Source: CAZSRX01 sp964609675 [NCBI: uncultured Bacteroidota bacterium]
GTDB taxonomy: Bacteria; CLD3; SB21
Assembly: GCA_964609675.1 (NCBI GenBank)
Contig: CAZSRX010000019.1
Location: 8,584 to 72,583 of the forward strand
Direction: 5' to 3'
Length of the DNA: 64,000 nucleotides
In this document: one piece after another, positions 52,926 through 61,637 of the stretch
Numbering within the stretch: the stretch's first letter is position 1
Layout: each line of letters opens with the position of its first letter
The notes under the pieces: model-generated
Databases searched by the model: none
What the model saw: the letters and a program-made list of their open reading frames with translations, nothing else
What the model was told of the DNA's origin: nothing
Position numbers and translations under genes: made by a program

Positions 52926-54158
52926 TCATTGTCTTTTGATATATGCAATCCAGATAAACCGGCTTAGGTGGAACATGAATGAAAACACCATCCAGAATGC
53001 CATGAAATAAAAGGCCTCCAGCGGCTTATTTATTAAATATCCGATGGTTATGATCAAATGAATAATAGCGCGGCGGCATGCAATAAGATGAAATTTTTGA
53101 TCAACAGGCGCATGATTATAAATTTCTTTTTTAAACTTGGTCCGGTATAAGCCGTTGATGCTTTTATCAACCCAGTAAAGAATCAACAATGTCCAGCAGG
53201 CCCAGTTGCTCGGAATAGCCGGATCAAGAATTTTACCTTCCGAAAAGAACCATCCCAGAGAGGCGAACCACAAAAAAATAGCCGGCGCGCTGGTAGCATG
53301 CTCAATGATACCGGCGGTTTGACTCAGTCGAATCGTAAGCCGCGCCAGTTTACCGTCAACGGAATCAAAGATAAACATCAACCAGCCGATAAGAATGGCC
53401 CAGCCGAAATAGCCAACCGAATAAAATGCGGGCACAGCGAATGAGCTCAGGATGCTTAGCACGGTAATAAAATTTGGCGTAATCCACGGATACCGGCTGA
53501 TAAAACGGGTAATTTCACGAACGGGATATTTGTAAATGTATATAGCGATAAAGTCTAAGGTTCCCTTGAAATTGGCCTCGTACATGATATTTTCAGTTTT
53601 TTTTAAGTCGGTTTTTTCATCAACCGTGATTAAGTAAGGTACGCAGTCCAGACGCAGATCTTCAATGTAGGTGTCAAAATCGTGCGGGTATTTCACGGGA
53701 AATTTGTTTTCCTCAAAAAATGTAAAAAGCGTGTTTTTTAAATTGCCATCATTCAAATTGTCCGGTAATATTTTGGTGAGCATCTCAATGGTTTGTGCTT
53801 GTAATATTGCAAATAATAATTCCGGATTATTGTCGGTGCATATCCGGGTATTTTCTTCCTTTTTAACGGCAAATTTTATGAGCCGATCATCCACAACGAC
53901 GTTTCCGTCTATTAAGACAGCTTTTGAAGCGGCTGAAAGGTTCCTTTTTATTTGGTTAAATAAAATAACCGTTGTGTTGTTCGGTTTCGGCGCCCGATCA
54001 AATTCGTCAGGATCATCGGTTACTAAAAATATTTTAGAAAAGCCATATTCTTTAAACTGGCGTATTAATCGTTCACAAAGGCTTAATCCGTAAACTTTAT
54101 TTTCAAAAAGTAACTTGTCAGCAGCTTGGAATAAGATGAATGCATAATTGTCAGCCAT
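52926..54158 (-). CDS. CDP-alcohol phosphatidyltransferase-like protein with degenerate catalytic motif (copy 1)
   Basis: 410 aa from ATG 54158, preferred over ATG 54200 because AAGGG lies at good spacing. The N-terminal region (AFILFQAADKLLFENKVYGL, KIFLVTDDPDEFD) is a reduced nucleotidyltransferase-like domain. The C-terminal half is polytopic and begins the family motif as FDSVDGKLARLTIRLSQTAG (from residue 265), but the last two Asp positions are not Asp: IIEHATS replaces the usual D-x3-D. In characterised enzymes the final Asp is the proposed base, so this copy may be inactive, structural or of altered mechanism. Its stop codon overlaps a 37-aa open frame leading into the next gene. Confidence 0.75.
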   Translation of the reverse strand: MADNYAFILFQAADKLLFENKVYGLSLCERLIRQFKEYGFSKIFLVTDDPDEFDRAPKPNNTTVILFNQIKRNLSAASKAVLIDGNVVVDDRLIKFAVKKEENTRICTDNNPELLFAILQAQTIEMLTKILPDNLNDGNLKNTLFTFFEENKFPVKYPHDFDTYIEDLRLDCVPYLITVDEKTDLKKTENIMYEANFKGTLDFIAIYIYKYPVREITRFISRYPWITPNFITVLSILSSFAVPAFYSVGYFGWAILIGWLMFIFDSVDGKLARLTIRLSQTAGIIEHATSAPAIFLWFASLGWFFSEGKILDPAIPSNWACWTLLILYWVDKSINGLYRTKFKKEIYNHAPVDQKFHLIACRRAIIHLIITIGYLINKPLEAFYFMAFWMVFSFMFHLSRFIWIAYIKRQ

Positions 54159-54489
54159 TATAGAGGACCCTTCATTTTTAGTATATGGAATATCTGCCAT
54201 TCGATACTAATATACAAAAAAAAATCATTTTTAAACCAATGGTTTTTTAATTGTGTTTGTAATTAATCCGCTTGAAAATAATGCATGTGAATTTGCAGGA
54301 AGTCAGGTTAATTATCGGGGACAGGATTCGCTAAACCGGTGTAGTGCAATCAATGAATTTACTGTGATTTTATGAACAAACGATTCTGACGTTTAGTACA
54401 ATTTCTCTTTGATTTTATGAAAAAATTTTGTATATAAAATTTTATTATAAATTACAACCAGCGTCATTTTCGGGAGTTACGGCAGTAAG
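54159..54489. other. 331-bp divergent intergenic region upstream of ileS, no gene seen
   Basis: AT-rich with a promoter candidate for ileS at 54409-54436. I see no T-box-like leader (no conserved specifier stem or antiterminator), RNA gene or repeat. A moderately GC-rich patch at 54320-54350 has no coding signal. Confidence 0.5.
54409..54436 (+). promoter_or_regulatory. Sigma70-like promoter of ileS
   Basis: TTGATT (54409-54414), 16-bp spacer, TATATA (54431-54436), 53 bp before the ileS ATG. The -35 is identical to those of serS and dnaJ. Confidence 0.45.
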
Positions 54490-57400
54490 ATGTTCAAAGA
54501 GATTGTTACACAAGATGATTTACCCAGACTGGAAAAGGAAATTCTTGAGTACTGGAAGGCCGGCCGTATTTTCGATAAAAGTATTAACGAAAGACCCGCC
54601 GATCGTCTGTTTGTATTTTATGAAGGACCGCCGACGGCAAATGGACGTCCGGGTATCCATCATGTGCTGGCTCGTTCCGTGAAAGATTTTGTATGCCGGG
54701 TGAAAACGATGAACGGCTACCGCGTGGAACGCAAAGGCGGCTGGGATACGCACGGACTGCCGGTTGAAATTGAGGTTGAGAAAGCCCTCAAAATCAGCGG
54801 CAAGAAAGAAGTCGAAGCGTACGGCATCGAAGCATTTAACAAGAAATGTTACGAAAGCGTGTTCGCCTATAAGAATCAGTGGGACGAGCTTACCGACCGC
54901 ATGGGCTACTGGGTGGATCTCGCGAAACCGTATATGACCTGTCATATTGACTACGTCGAATCGGTATGGTGGATCCTGAAACAGTTCTATGACCAAGGCC
55001 TCATTTATAAAGGATTCAAGGTGGTGCCTTATTGTCCACGATGCGGGACGCCGTTGTCTTCGCATGAGGTCGCGCAGGGCTATGAGGAGGTCAGCGATCC
55101 GTCCATTTACATTAAGTTGAAAGTAAAAGGCGAAGACGACACCTACTTTATGGTATGGACGACGACGCCGTGGACGCTTATCTCTAATGTGGCGCTTACC
55201 GTTGGCCCAGACATTGTTTACGTGAAGGTCAGGCATAAAGGCCAGAAGTATATATTAGCCGAAGCGCGCCTCAAAGAAGTGCTCAAGGAGGATTATGAAA
55301 TCATCGAGCGCTATAAAGGGGCTGATCTCAAGGGCATGGAATATGAGCGTCTGTTCGATTACGTTCCTGTGGATCGCAAAGGTTTTTACGTCATCACGGG
55401 TGATTTTGTTACCACGGAAGACGGCACCGGCATTGTACACACAGCCCCGGCGTTCGGCGAGGATGATTACCAGGTCTGCCGTATCCATAATATGCCCTTT
55501 ATGAGGCCTGTGGACGCGATGGGACGCTTCGAGGAATCGGTCACCGATTTCAAAGGACAATTCGTAAAAGACGCCGACCCGGACATTATTACGCACATCA
55601 AACGGCGCGGTTTGCTCTTCCGGTCGGAAAAAATAAAACACAGCTATCCGCACTGCTGGCGTCATCATACGCCGCTGATATACTATGCCCGCGACGCGTG
55701 GTATATTCGTACGACCGCGTTTAAGGACCGGATGGTGGAAAACAATCTGACCGTCAGCTGGTTCCCACCTGAAATTCAGGAAGGCCGTTTCGGCAACTGG
55801 CTGCGCAACAATGTGGATTGGTCGCTGTCCCGTGACCGTTACTGGGGAACGCCGCTGCCTATCTGGGTGTGTGAGGCAACCGGTGAGACGCTCTGCATCG
55901 GCAGCCGCGAGGAACTGCGACAGGGGCGAATGAAAGACGGCCGTCCGGTACCGGCGGATCTCGATCTCCACAAGCCCTATGTAGATGATGTCGTGTTTGA
56001 GAAGGATGGAAAATTATACACCCGCGTCAGCGAAGTCATCGACGCCTGGTTCGACTCAGGCAGTATGCCCTACGCCCAATGGCATTATCCGTTTGAGAAT
56101 AAAGATATCTTTGAGAAGCAGTATCCGGCCGATTTTATTTGCGAAGGCGTGGATCAAACGCGCGGATGGTTTTATTCGCTGATGGCGATTTCCACTTTTC
56201 TTTTCAATAAAGCGCCGTATAAAACGGTAGTGGTCAACGAACTGGTACTGGACGCCGCCGGCCAAAAGATGAGCAAATCTAAAGGCAATGTCGTCAATCC
56301 GTTCGAATTGCTGGATCAGTTCGGCGCGGATATATTGCGCTGGTACCTGCTGGTGAATACGCCGATTTGGCTGCCGAAGCGCTTTGACACCGAAGGCTTG
56401 ATGGAAATGAAAAAGAAATTTTTCCGTCCGCTTTTGGAGTCCTACAAATTTTTTAGTCTCTACGCGAACATAGACGGATTCCGGAACGAAGAGCCGCCGG
56501 TTGATTTCTCAAAACGTCCTGATTTGGACCGTTGGATTTTATCGCGCCTGCAGACGCTGATCGGCGAAGTAACCGAACAGATAGAAAAATATGATACCGC
56601 TAAAGCGGGTAAGGCCATCATGGAGTTTTTGGATCAGGATTTGTCCAACTGGTATATTCGCCTGTCACGGCGGCGGTTCTGGAAAGGCGAAAAAGGTCCG
56701 GATAAAACTTCGGCTTATCAAACGCTGTATGAGGTGCTCCTTCAGATTACGCGGCTGATCGCGCCGTTTTGTCCGTTTCTGTCCGAGCGTTTATATCTGA
56801 ATCTTACGGAAAATGTTCCCGGCAGGCATCCGGATAGCGTCCATCTCACCGAATTTCCCCGTGTCCGTTCCGATTATCAGGACAAAGCGCTTGAAGAAAA
56901 AATGGACGCGCCCCGCAAGATTGTGCAATTAGGCCGCTCCCTCCGGGAGTTGAAATCCCTCAAAGTCCGTCAGCCGCTTACCAAAATCATCATTGTGGCA
57001 GAAGATTCACGGGTGCAGCAGCAGGTCGGCGAATTTTCGGATATCATTAAAACAGAACTGAACATTAAAGCTATTGAATTTGCGGCCAACACAAGCGTAT
57101 TGGTTAACCGGAAAGTCAAACCCAACTTCAAAGCGCTGGGACCGAAGTTCGGCAAGCATGTCGGCCGGGTGGTGGATATCATAAAAGGATTTGGCGAAGC
57201 ACAAATTGATCAAATCCTACGCTCCGGAAGAGAAAGCATCAATTTTGAAGGCAAGGAATATGAAATAACCAAAGACGAAGTCGATATCCTGCATGAGGAA
57301 AAGGAAGGTCTGGCCGTCCAATCCGAAGGCGGACTGACGGTGGCTTTGGACACCCATCTGACTCAGGACCTGATTGACGAAGGCATTGCCCGGGAATTCA

Positions 57401-57630
57401 TTAACCGCGTTCAGAACCTTCGAAAGGACGCCGGCTACGAGGTTGTTCAGCGAATTACTATCTTTTTTCAGGCTGATTCAAAGATCGCCGAAGCCGTATA
57501 CCGCCAGAGGGAATATATTCTGAACGAAACTCTGGCGGCGTCCATTACCGGGACATTTGCGGAAAACGCCTTCGTTAAGGATACCGATGTTAACGGGCAG
57601 GCTGTCCGGCTGGGCGTGTTGCGTATATAA
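54490..57630 (+). CDS. ileS: Isoleucyl-tRNA synthetase, long (type 2) form
   Basis: 1046-aa class Ia synthetase. The HIGH-type motif is in GPPTANGRPGIHHVLARS (around residues 40-57) and the KMSKS motif at residues 593-597 (GQKMSKSKGNVV). The editing domain holds VWTTTPWTLISNVA and GTGIVHTAPAFGEDDYQV. The C-terminal part lacks the zinc finger of the short bacterial IleS and has the extended GFGEAQIDQILR / LIDEGIAREFINRVQ region of the long type, which is generally mupirocin-insensitive. A clear RBS is not obvious. First gene of a run with the DksA-like gene (36-bp gap) and lspA. Confidence 0.97.
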   Translation: MFKEIVTQDDLPRLEKEILEYWKAGRIFDKSINERPADRLFVFYEGPPTANGRPGIHHVLARSVKDFVCRVKTMNGYRVERKGGWDTHGLPVEIEVEKALKISGKKEVEAYGIEAFNKKCYESVFAYKNQWDELTDRMGYWVDLAKPYMTCHIDYVESVWWILKQFYDQGLIYKGFKVVPYCPRCGTPLSSHEVAQGYEEVSDPSIYIKLKVKGEDDTYFMVWTTTPWTLISNVALTVGPDIVYVKVRHKGQKYILAEARLKEVLKEDYEIIERYKGADLKGMEYERLFDYVPVDRKGFYVITGDFVTTEDGTGIVHTAPAFGEDDYQVCRIHNMPFMRPVDAMGRFEESVTDFKGQFVKDADPDIITHIKRRGLLFRSEKIKHSYPHCWRHHTPLIYYARDAWYIRTTAFKDRMVENNLTVSWFPPEIQEGRFGNWLRNNVDWSLSRDRYWGTPLPIWVCEATGETLCIGSREELRQGRMKDGRPVPADLDLHKPYVDDVVFEKDGKLYTRVSEVIDAWFDSGSMPYAQWHYPFENKDIFEKQYPADFICEGVDQTRGWFYSLMAISTFLFNKAPYKTVVVNELVLDAAGQKMSKSKGNVVNPFELLDQFGADILRWYLLVNTPIWLPKRFDTEGLMEMKKKFFRPLLESYKFFSLYANIDGFRNEEPPVDFSKRPDLDRWILSRLQTLIGEVTEQIEKYDTAKAGKAIMEFLDQDLSNWYIRLSRRRFWKGEKGPDKTSAYQTLYEVLLQITRLIAPFCPFLSERLYLNLTENVPGRHPDSVHLTEFPRVRSDYQDKALEEKMDAPRKIVQLGRSLRELKSLKVRQPLTKIIIVAEDSRVQQQVGEFSDIIKTELNIKAIEFAANTSVLVNRKVKPNFKALGPKFGKHVGRVVDIIKGFGEAQIDQILRSGRESINFEGKEYEITKDEVDILHEEKEGLAVQSEGGLTVALDTHLTQDLIDEGIAREFINRVQNLRKDAGYEVVQRITIFFQADSKIAEAVYRQREYILNETLAASITGTFAENAFVKDTDVNGQAVRLGVLRI

Positions 57631-57666
57631 TAATGCGTTCATCTATAACTGTAAAGGGATATTATC

Positions 57667-58074
57667 ATGAAAAAGAAAGATCTGGAGCACTTCAGGAAGC
57701 TGATCACCGAAGAGCAGAACAAGATCATGAAAGACATGGGCTATATCAAAGAAACTATGCTGGACGGAACGATCCGCGACGCTTCCGGTGACCATTCGGC
57801 CTATTCGTTTCACATGGCCGACCAGGGCAGTGATACGTATGACCGCGAAAAAACATTCCTCCTTGCCGCACGAGAAAACAAGTATCTTGCCGAACTGATC
57901 GATGCCATGCGCCGTATCGAAGACGGCACCTATGGCATTTGTATGATCTGCGGTAAGGATATCGAAAAGGAACGGCTGGAAGTGGTGCTGGTCGCCAAAT
58001 ACCATGTGAACTGCAAAAAACAGCTGGAAAAAGCCAAAAGCAAGGATACGCATGTCGAACCCAGCAACACCTAA
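57667..58074 (+). CDS. DksA/TraR-family protein with CxxC-HxxC zinc site
   Basis: 135 aa. N-terminal coiled-coil hairpin (HFRKLITEEQNKIMKD to EKTFLLAARENKYLAEL), then the zinc knuckle GICMICGKDIEKERLEVVLV. Ligands are Cys92, Cys95, His113 and Cys116; His replaces the third cysteine. DksA-family members bind RNA polymerase through the secondary channel and, with ppGpp, reset transcription. The DxxDxA coiled-coil tip of DksA is not evident (DATGDHS-like at about 40-45), so it may be a TraR-type or general RNA-polymerase-binding form. The stop overlaps the lspA start by 23 bp. Confidence 0.85.
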   Translation: MKKKDLEHFRKLITEEQNKIMKDMGYIKETMLDGTIRDASGDHSAYSFHMADQGSDTYDREKTFLLAARENKYLAELIDAMRRIEDGTYGICMICGKDIEKERLEVVLVAKYHVNCKKQLEKAKSKDTHVEPSNT

Positions 58075-58624
58075 CACTTCATTATATAAGCTTTACTTAA
58101 TATCCCTTGGCGTTATCCTTGCCGATCAGCTGACCAAATGGATAATTAAAAGTACCATGGTTTTGCACCAATCCATACGAATAATCGGCGATACCGTTCA
58201 GTTGACGTTTGTTGAAAATCCCGGTATGGCGTTTGGCATCCGGTTCTTTCATACGCATCCCTTTTTTGGCCGGTGGTTTTTCACGATTGTTTCTGTCATT
58301 GCTTCCCTGGTGCTGATATGGTATATATATAAAATGAGACGGGAGCGCCGGCTGTACCGCATTTCACTGGCGCTGATTCTTGGCGGCGCTGTGGGCAACC
58401 TGATAGACCGGTTTCTCTACGGCCGGGTGGTGGATTTTATGGACGTAGATATTCCCGACTGGCTCGGCATGGACCGCTGGCCCGTATTTAATGTGGCTGA
58501 TTCGGCGGTTGTATGCGGTATGATACTGATGACGGTTCTGGTGTTGTTCGGAAAATCAACAAACACCGAAACCGAAAAAGCCACCCATGAAGAAATGGCC
58601 GTCAATAAAACATCAACGGAATAA
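58052..58624 (+). CDS. lspA: Lipoprotein signal peptidase (signal peptidase II)
   Basis: 190-aa aspartic protease of the inner membrane that cleaves lipidated prolipoproteins. Four membrane helices: LYLISLGVILADQLTKWIIK, FFTIVSVIASLVLIWYIYKM, ISLALILGGAVGNLIDRFLY and a last one near VADSAVVCGMILMTVLVLF. Catalytic Asp119 is in GGAVGNLIDR and Asp150 in FNVADSAV, and ENPGMAFGI is the conserved loop. A 25-residue polar C-terminal tail (TNTETEKATHEE) is unusual but harmless. The start overlaps the DksA-like gene. The ileS-dksA-lspA order is common. Confidence 0.97.
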   Translation: MSNPATPNTSLYKLYLISLGVILADQLTKWIIKSTMVLHQSIRIIGDTVQLTFVENPGMAFGIRFFHTHPFFGRWFFTIVSVIASLVLIWYIYKMRRERRLYRISLALILGGAVGNLIDRFLYGRVVDFMDVDIPDWLGMDRWPVFNVADSAVVCGMILMTVLVLFGKSTNTETEKATHEEMAVNKTSTE

Positions 58625-58700
58625 ATATAGATAATCATCGTTTTGATATCGGATATGTAAATAACAAAATATTTAATATATTTTTTTAGGAGTATAAATC

Positions 58701-59030
58701 ATGAGTCATCCGCTTGTTTTATCTGACAATTCATTTGAGTCGGAAGTTATTAAATCCGATAAACCCGTTATGGTGGATTTCTGGGCTACTTGGTGCGCAC
58801 CCTGCCGAATGATTGCGCCGGTTGTTGAAGAAATGGCCAAAGAATTCGAAGGAAAAGCTAAAGTATGTAAAATTGATGTAGACGCCAATCCGAATGTCGC
58901 TTCACGGTTCGGCATTATGAGCATTCCAAGCATCCTGTTTTTCAAAAATGGAGAAGTTGTTGATAAAATTGTTGGCGCCGTGCCGAAAAAACAACTGGTT
59001 GATAAGCTCGAAAACGTTATAAAAAAATAA
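58701..59030 (+). CDS. trxA: Thioredoxin
   Basis: 109 aa, classical length. Reduces protein disulfides in the cytoplasm with electrons from thioredoxin reductase. Active site W31-C-A-P-C35 in WATWCAPCRMIAPVVEEMA; the usual Gly is Ala, a known variant. The cis-Pro is in IMSIPSILFFKNGE. A good ribosome-binding site (TAGGAG, 8 bp before ATG) is present. Separated from lspA by 76 bp and followed immediately by a strong terminator, so it is probably its own unit or the end of the ileS run. Confidence 0.97.
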   Translation: MSHPLVLSDNSFESEVIKSDKPVMVDFWATWCAPCRMIAPVVEEMAKEFEGKAKVCKIDVDANPNVASRFGIMSIPSILFFKNGEVVDKIVGAVPKKQLVDKLENVIKK

Positions 59031-59040
59031 CTTCTGTTAT

Positions 59041-59089
59041 ATAATAAAAAAAACCGTTTCAGCAAATGCGAAACGGTTTTTTTTATTAT
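59041..59089. terminator. Bidirectional rho-independent terminator after trxA
   Basis: A perfect 20-bp inverted repeat: arms 59041-59060 and 59070-59089 (core AAACCGTTTC / GAAACGGTTT) with a 9-nt loop. A- and T-runs on either side give a U-tract in both directions. It serves trxA and, from the other side, the convergent glycosyltransferase gene. Confidence 0.9.
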
Positions 59090-59190
59090 AAGAGGGCGTA
59101 TTTTGTTCTTTTTTAATAAGGATTGCTAAATAAAATTTTTACGGACTTGTTCCCAAAAAGGGCACACGGTAAAAACAATAATTATAAGAT

Positions 59191-60339
59191 TCAACCGTTC
59201 CGGTGTTTATCGAGGCTGGTTACGTAAAGATCTTGAAAACGGCGTATCATTGCAGCCAGTGAAAATCGTTTAAGTACATCCTCACGCGCTTTTTGAGCGA
59301 TCATTTGTTTTTCATTCTCGGTCATACCGACAATTCTCAGAATTGCGTCTGCCAGCTTTTCTGGCGAAATGGCGCTGAACTTAAAACCGTTTATTCCGTC
59401 CTGTATGATATCATCGTTGTCGGACAAATCAGAGGCCAGAACCAGGCGGCCGCAGGCCATAGCTTCCAGCACCACGTTCGGCAGGCCTTCCCACAACGAC
59501 GCAAGAATCACCAGATCGGATATATGGTAATAATCCCTTATGGCGTGTGTGGGCTCTACAAACTCCACGTGGGGTTCGAGGTTATGCTGAGAGATAAAGT
59601 CTTGAATCTGAGAGTATAACTGAAGGTCCTGCCGCCGTCCGATAATAAAAAGCTTTATCCGATTAATATCAAACACGCTTTTAATGATAGCTAAAGCCTG
59701 TAGTATGACCAGATGATTTTTCTGTTTATGAATGCGGCCCGGCGATGACAAAACAAAAAGATCGTTCGGGATGCCGTATTTTGTCCTGAGCGCCTGACGG
59801 TTTTGGCAGTCCATTGTTGTAAAATAATCGGTGTCAATCCCGTTAGGAATAATGGTTATTTTTTCATGTCGGATGGCGGCTTTACGTATGAGTTCTTCGC
59901 GGGTTTTCCGGGAGTTAACCACAAGTCGGGTTATGCGGTTTTGGAATATGTATTCCATAAGGTCATATTTAGCTTTTTGATTGGTATTACGCACGGAACC
60001 GAAGTAAAGCGGGGTGTTATATACACACGCAGCCAGGTACAGCATCAAATTTCCGGTTGGATCAAATGATTGTACGATATCCGGCGATTTGTTTTTCAGG
60101 TAACGAATAAACCGGATTAGACAAATAAAAAACGATTCATTCCTCGTGCGCAATACGTGCACGTCCGGCCGGTCAAGAAATTCCCTGTAAAACAAGCGGT
60201 CGTCTCGCAGGAGGACAAACTCCGGCGTAAATCGGGTGCGGTCTATGCCCTGGTAAATATTAATAAGCTGTCTCACGGCGCCGCTCTGGTTCAGGGAACG
60301 GTGGAGAAATAATATTTTATATTTCCCTGAATAGTTCAT
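59191..60339 (-). CDS. GT4-family glycosyltransferase, last gene of a three-gene glycan operon
   Basis: 382-aa GT-B retaining glycosyltransferase. N-terminal KILFLHRSLNQSGAVRQLIN, then SPDIVQSFDPTGNLMLYLAA. In the donor domain are ITIIPNGIDTDYF, VLSSPGRIHKQKNHLVILQA and the EX7E motif EGLPNVVLEAMACGRLVLAS near residue 290. No membrane helix. The ATG at 60339 overlaps the flippase stop by 4 bp. It probably extends the lipid-linked oligosaccharide moved by that flippase; donor and acceptor are unknown. Confidence 0.9.
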   Translation of the reverse strand: MNYSGKYKILFLHRSLNQSGAVRQLINIYQGIDRTRFTPEFVLLRDDRLFYREFLDRPDVHVLRTRNESFFICLIRFIRYLKNKSPDIVQSFDPTGNLMLYLAACVYNTPLYFGSVRNTNQKAKYDLMEYIFQNRITRLVVNSRKTREELIRKAAIRHEKITIIPNGIDTDYFTTMDCQNRQALRTKYGIPNDLFVLSSPGRIHKQKNHLVILQALAIIKSVFDINRIKLFIIGRRQDLQLYSQIQDFISQHNLEPHVEFVEPTHAIRDYYHISDLVILASLWEGLPNVVLEAMACGRLVLASDLSDNDDIIQDGINGFKFSAISPEKLADAILRIVGMTENEKQMIAQKAREDVLKRFSLAAMIRRFQDLYVTSLDKHRNG

Positions 60340-61622
60340 ATAGTATGGTTTTCATTATTCGTCATGACGTGCGGTGTGGTGGATTGGGAATACCTTTTGG
60401 CAATCTGGTAGCCGGTAACCGATAATACCATATACGAAACCACTTGCCCCCACGCAATTCCGTATTCGCTGAACAGTAAAATCAATATAAAAGTGGCTGC
60501 AAAACCCACAACGCCGGCTGCGGCATCCCGGTACAGAGCCTCAGTCGGTTTTCCAAAAATAGTAATTACAGTGAAATAATATCCTGAAAAACAGGCGATG
60601 ATATAAGAAAAATACATAATGGACAGTATAAACCAGCTGTCAGCATATTTTGGGCCGCCCACTAATTGCATTATCCAAGGACTGAGAAGTGTAAGCAGAA
60701 CCGGGAGGGGTATGGTAAATAAGAAGTACGTTCGTTTATGTTTTTCCCTTTTGGACAAATCAAGTGTTTTAGATAATTGAATGGAAAGAGGATCGTAAAA
60801 AGCGGCAATATAGGTTTTCAGAAAGGAAGAGGCCTGTTTGGCCAGCTTAAAATTAGCTACCTGCTCCAGGGGAAGAAGGGCCGCGATCAGAATCTGCTCA
60901 CTCTGCACAAAACCCATACGAAAAAATTTTCTTAAATAAAAAGGAAAATATACGACCAGCATGTTCCGGACTTCATTGTAAGAGAAAGCAAACCACGCAT
61001 AGCCCAGAAAAATATCTTTAAGATATACCATACGTAATAGAAAGATAAATGCTTGCCCAAGCAATAGGCCTAAAAAGTACTGATTAATGCCCCCGGCAAG
61101 ATATAACGCCAGCGCTATAATTTTTTCCACGAGCGTGGTTGCGGCTTCCAGCATGGCATTGGCGCCGAAACGCTGCTTGACAAAAAAAAGCGGAGTGGTA
61201 ATAGTCTGCAGGTTTTCAATAAATAAATGCCCGGTTGTCAGCAAGCCGATATATATTAAATTCAGTTCGGGAAATTCCTGCTGGAGGGGATCGTAAAATA
61301 CCAGTATAATCAGAGGATATAATAACGCCACGACCAAAGAGGCGCCTGCGCGAAGCCAGGTGCACGGCATAATGATTTTTGTGATGGCCTCGGTCCGGCG
61401 TTCCGTTTTAAATATCGGCGGCACTTCCCGGATGATTTTATAATGCAGCCCGAGATCCGTCAGAATTTTTGAAAGACTGACGACCGTATCGTACAGGGCA
61501 ATCAGCGCAAAGATAGTTTTAGGCAGTTCATAAGCGAAATACACCGTAAACAGAATCGAGAAAACGGCAACCACGCCGCGGCCTGTAAGAATTCGAAAAG
61601 ATTTTTTTACCAGACTATCCAT
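60336..61622 (-). CDS. Polysaccharide flippase (Wzx-like), middle gene of the glycan operon
   Basis: 428-aa membrane protein with about 12 helices. It begins MDSLVKKSFRILTGRGVVAV and continues VFSILFTVYFAYELPKTIFA; other helices include ASLVVALLYPLIILVFY and IALALYLAGGINQYFLGLLL. The pattern fits the Wzx/polysaccharide-transporter family. It starts 15 bp after the asparagine-synthetase-like gene and overlaps the glycosyltransferase gene, so the three are co-transcribed. A polymerase (Wzy) is not seen in the window, so the exported unit may be small. Confidence 0.85.
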   Translation of the reverse strand: MDSLVKKSFRILTGRGVVAVFSILFTVYFAYELPKTIFALIALYDTVVSLSKILTDLGLHYKIIREVPPIFKTERRTEAITKIIMPCTWLRAGASLVVALLYPLIILVFYDPLQQEFPELNLIYIGLLTTGHLFIENLQTITTPLFFVKQRFGANAMLEAATTLVEKIIALALYLAGGINQYFLGLLLGQAFIFLLRMVYLKDIFLGYAWFAFSYNEVRNMLVVYFPFYLRKFFRMGFVQSEQILIAALLPLEQVANFKLAKQASSFLKTYIAAFYDPLSIQLSKTLDLSKREKHKRTYFLFTIPLPVLLTLLSPWIMQLVGGPKYADSWFILSIMYFSYIIACFSGYYFTVITIFGKPTEALYRDAAAGVVGFAATFILILLFSEYGIAWGQVVSYMVLSVTGYQIAKRYSQSTTPHVMTNNENHTI

Positions 61623-61637
61623 GATGCGGGCGGATGA

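Noticed and set aside
52816-52929. 37-aa minus-strand frame starting in an ATGA overlap after the degenerate phosphatidyltransferase
   Set aside because: Overlaps the start of the next gene, has no ribosome-binding site and no coding-like composition; the overlap can arise by chance.
54159-54489. T-box or other tRNA-sensing leader before ileS
   Set aside because: No conserved T-box sequence or antiterminator/terminator pair is visible; the region carries a simple promoter candidate close to the start codon.
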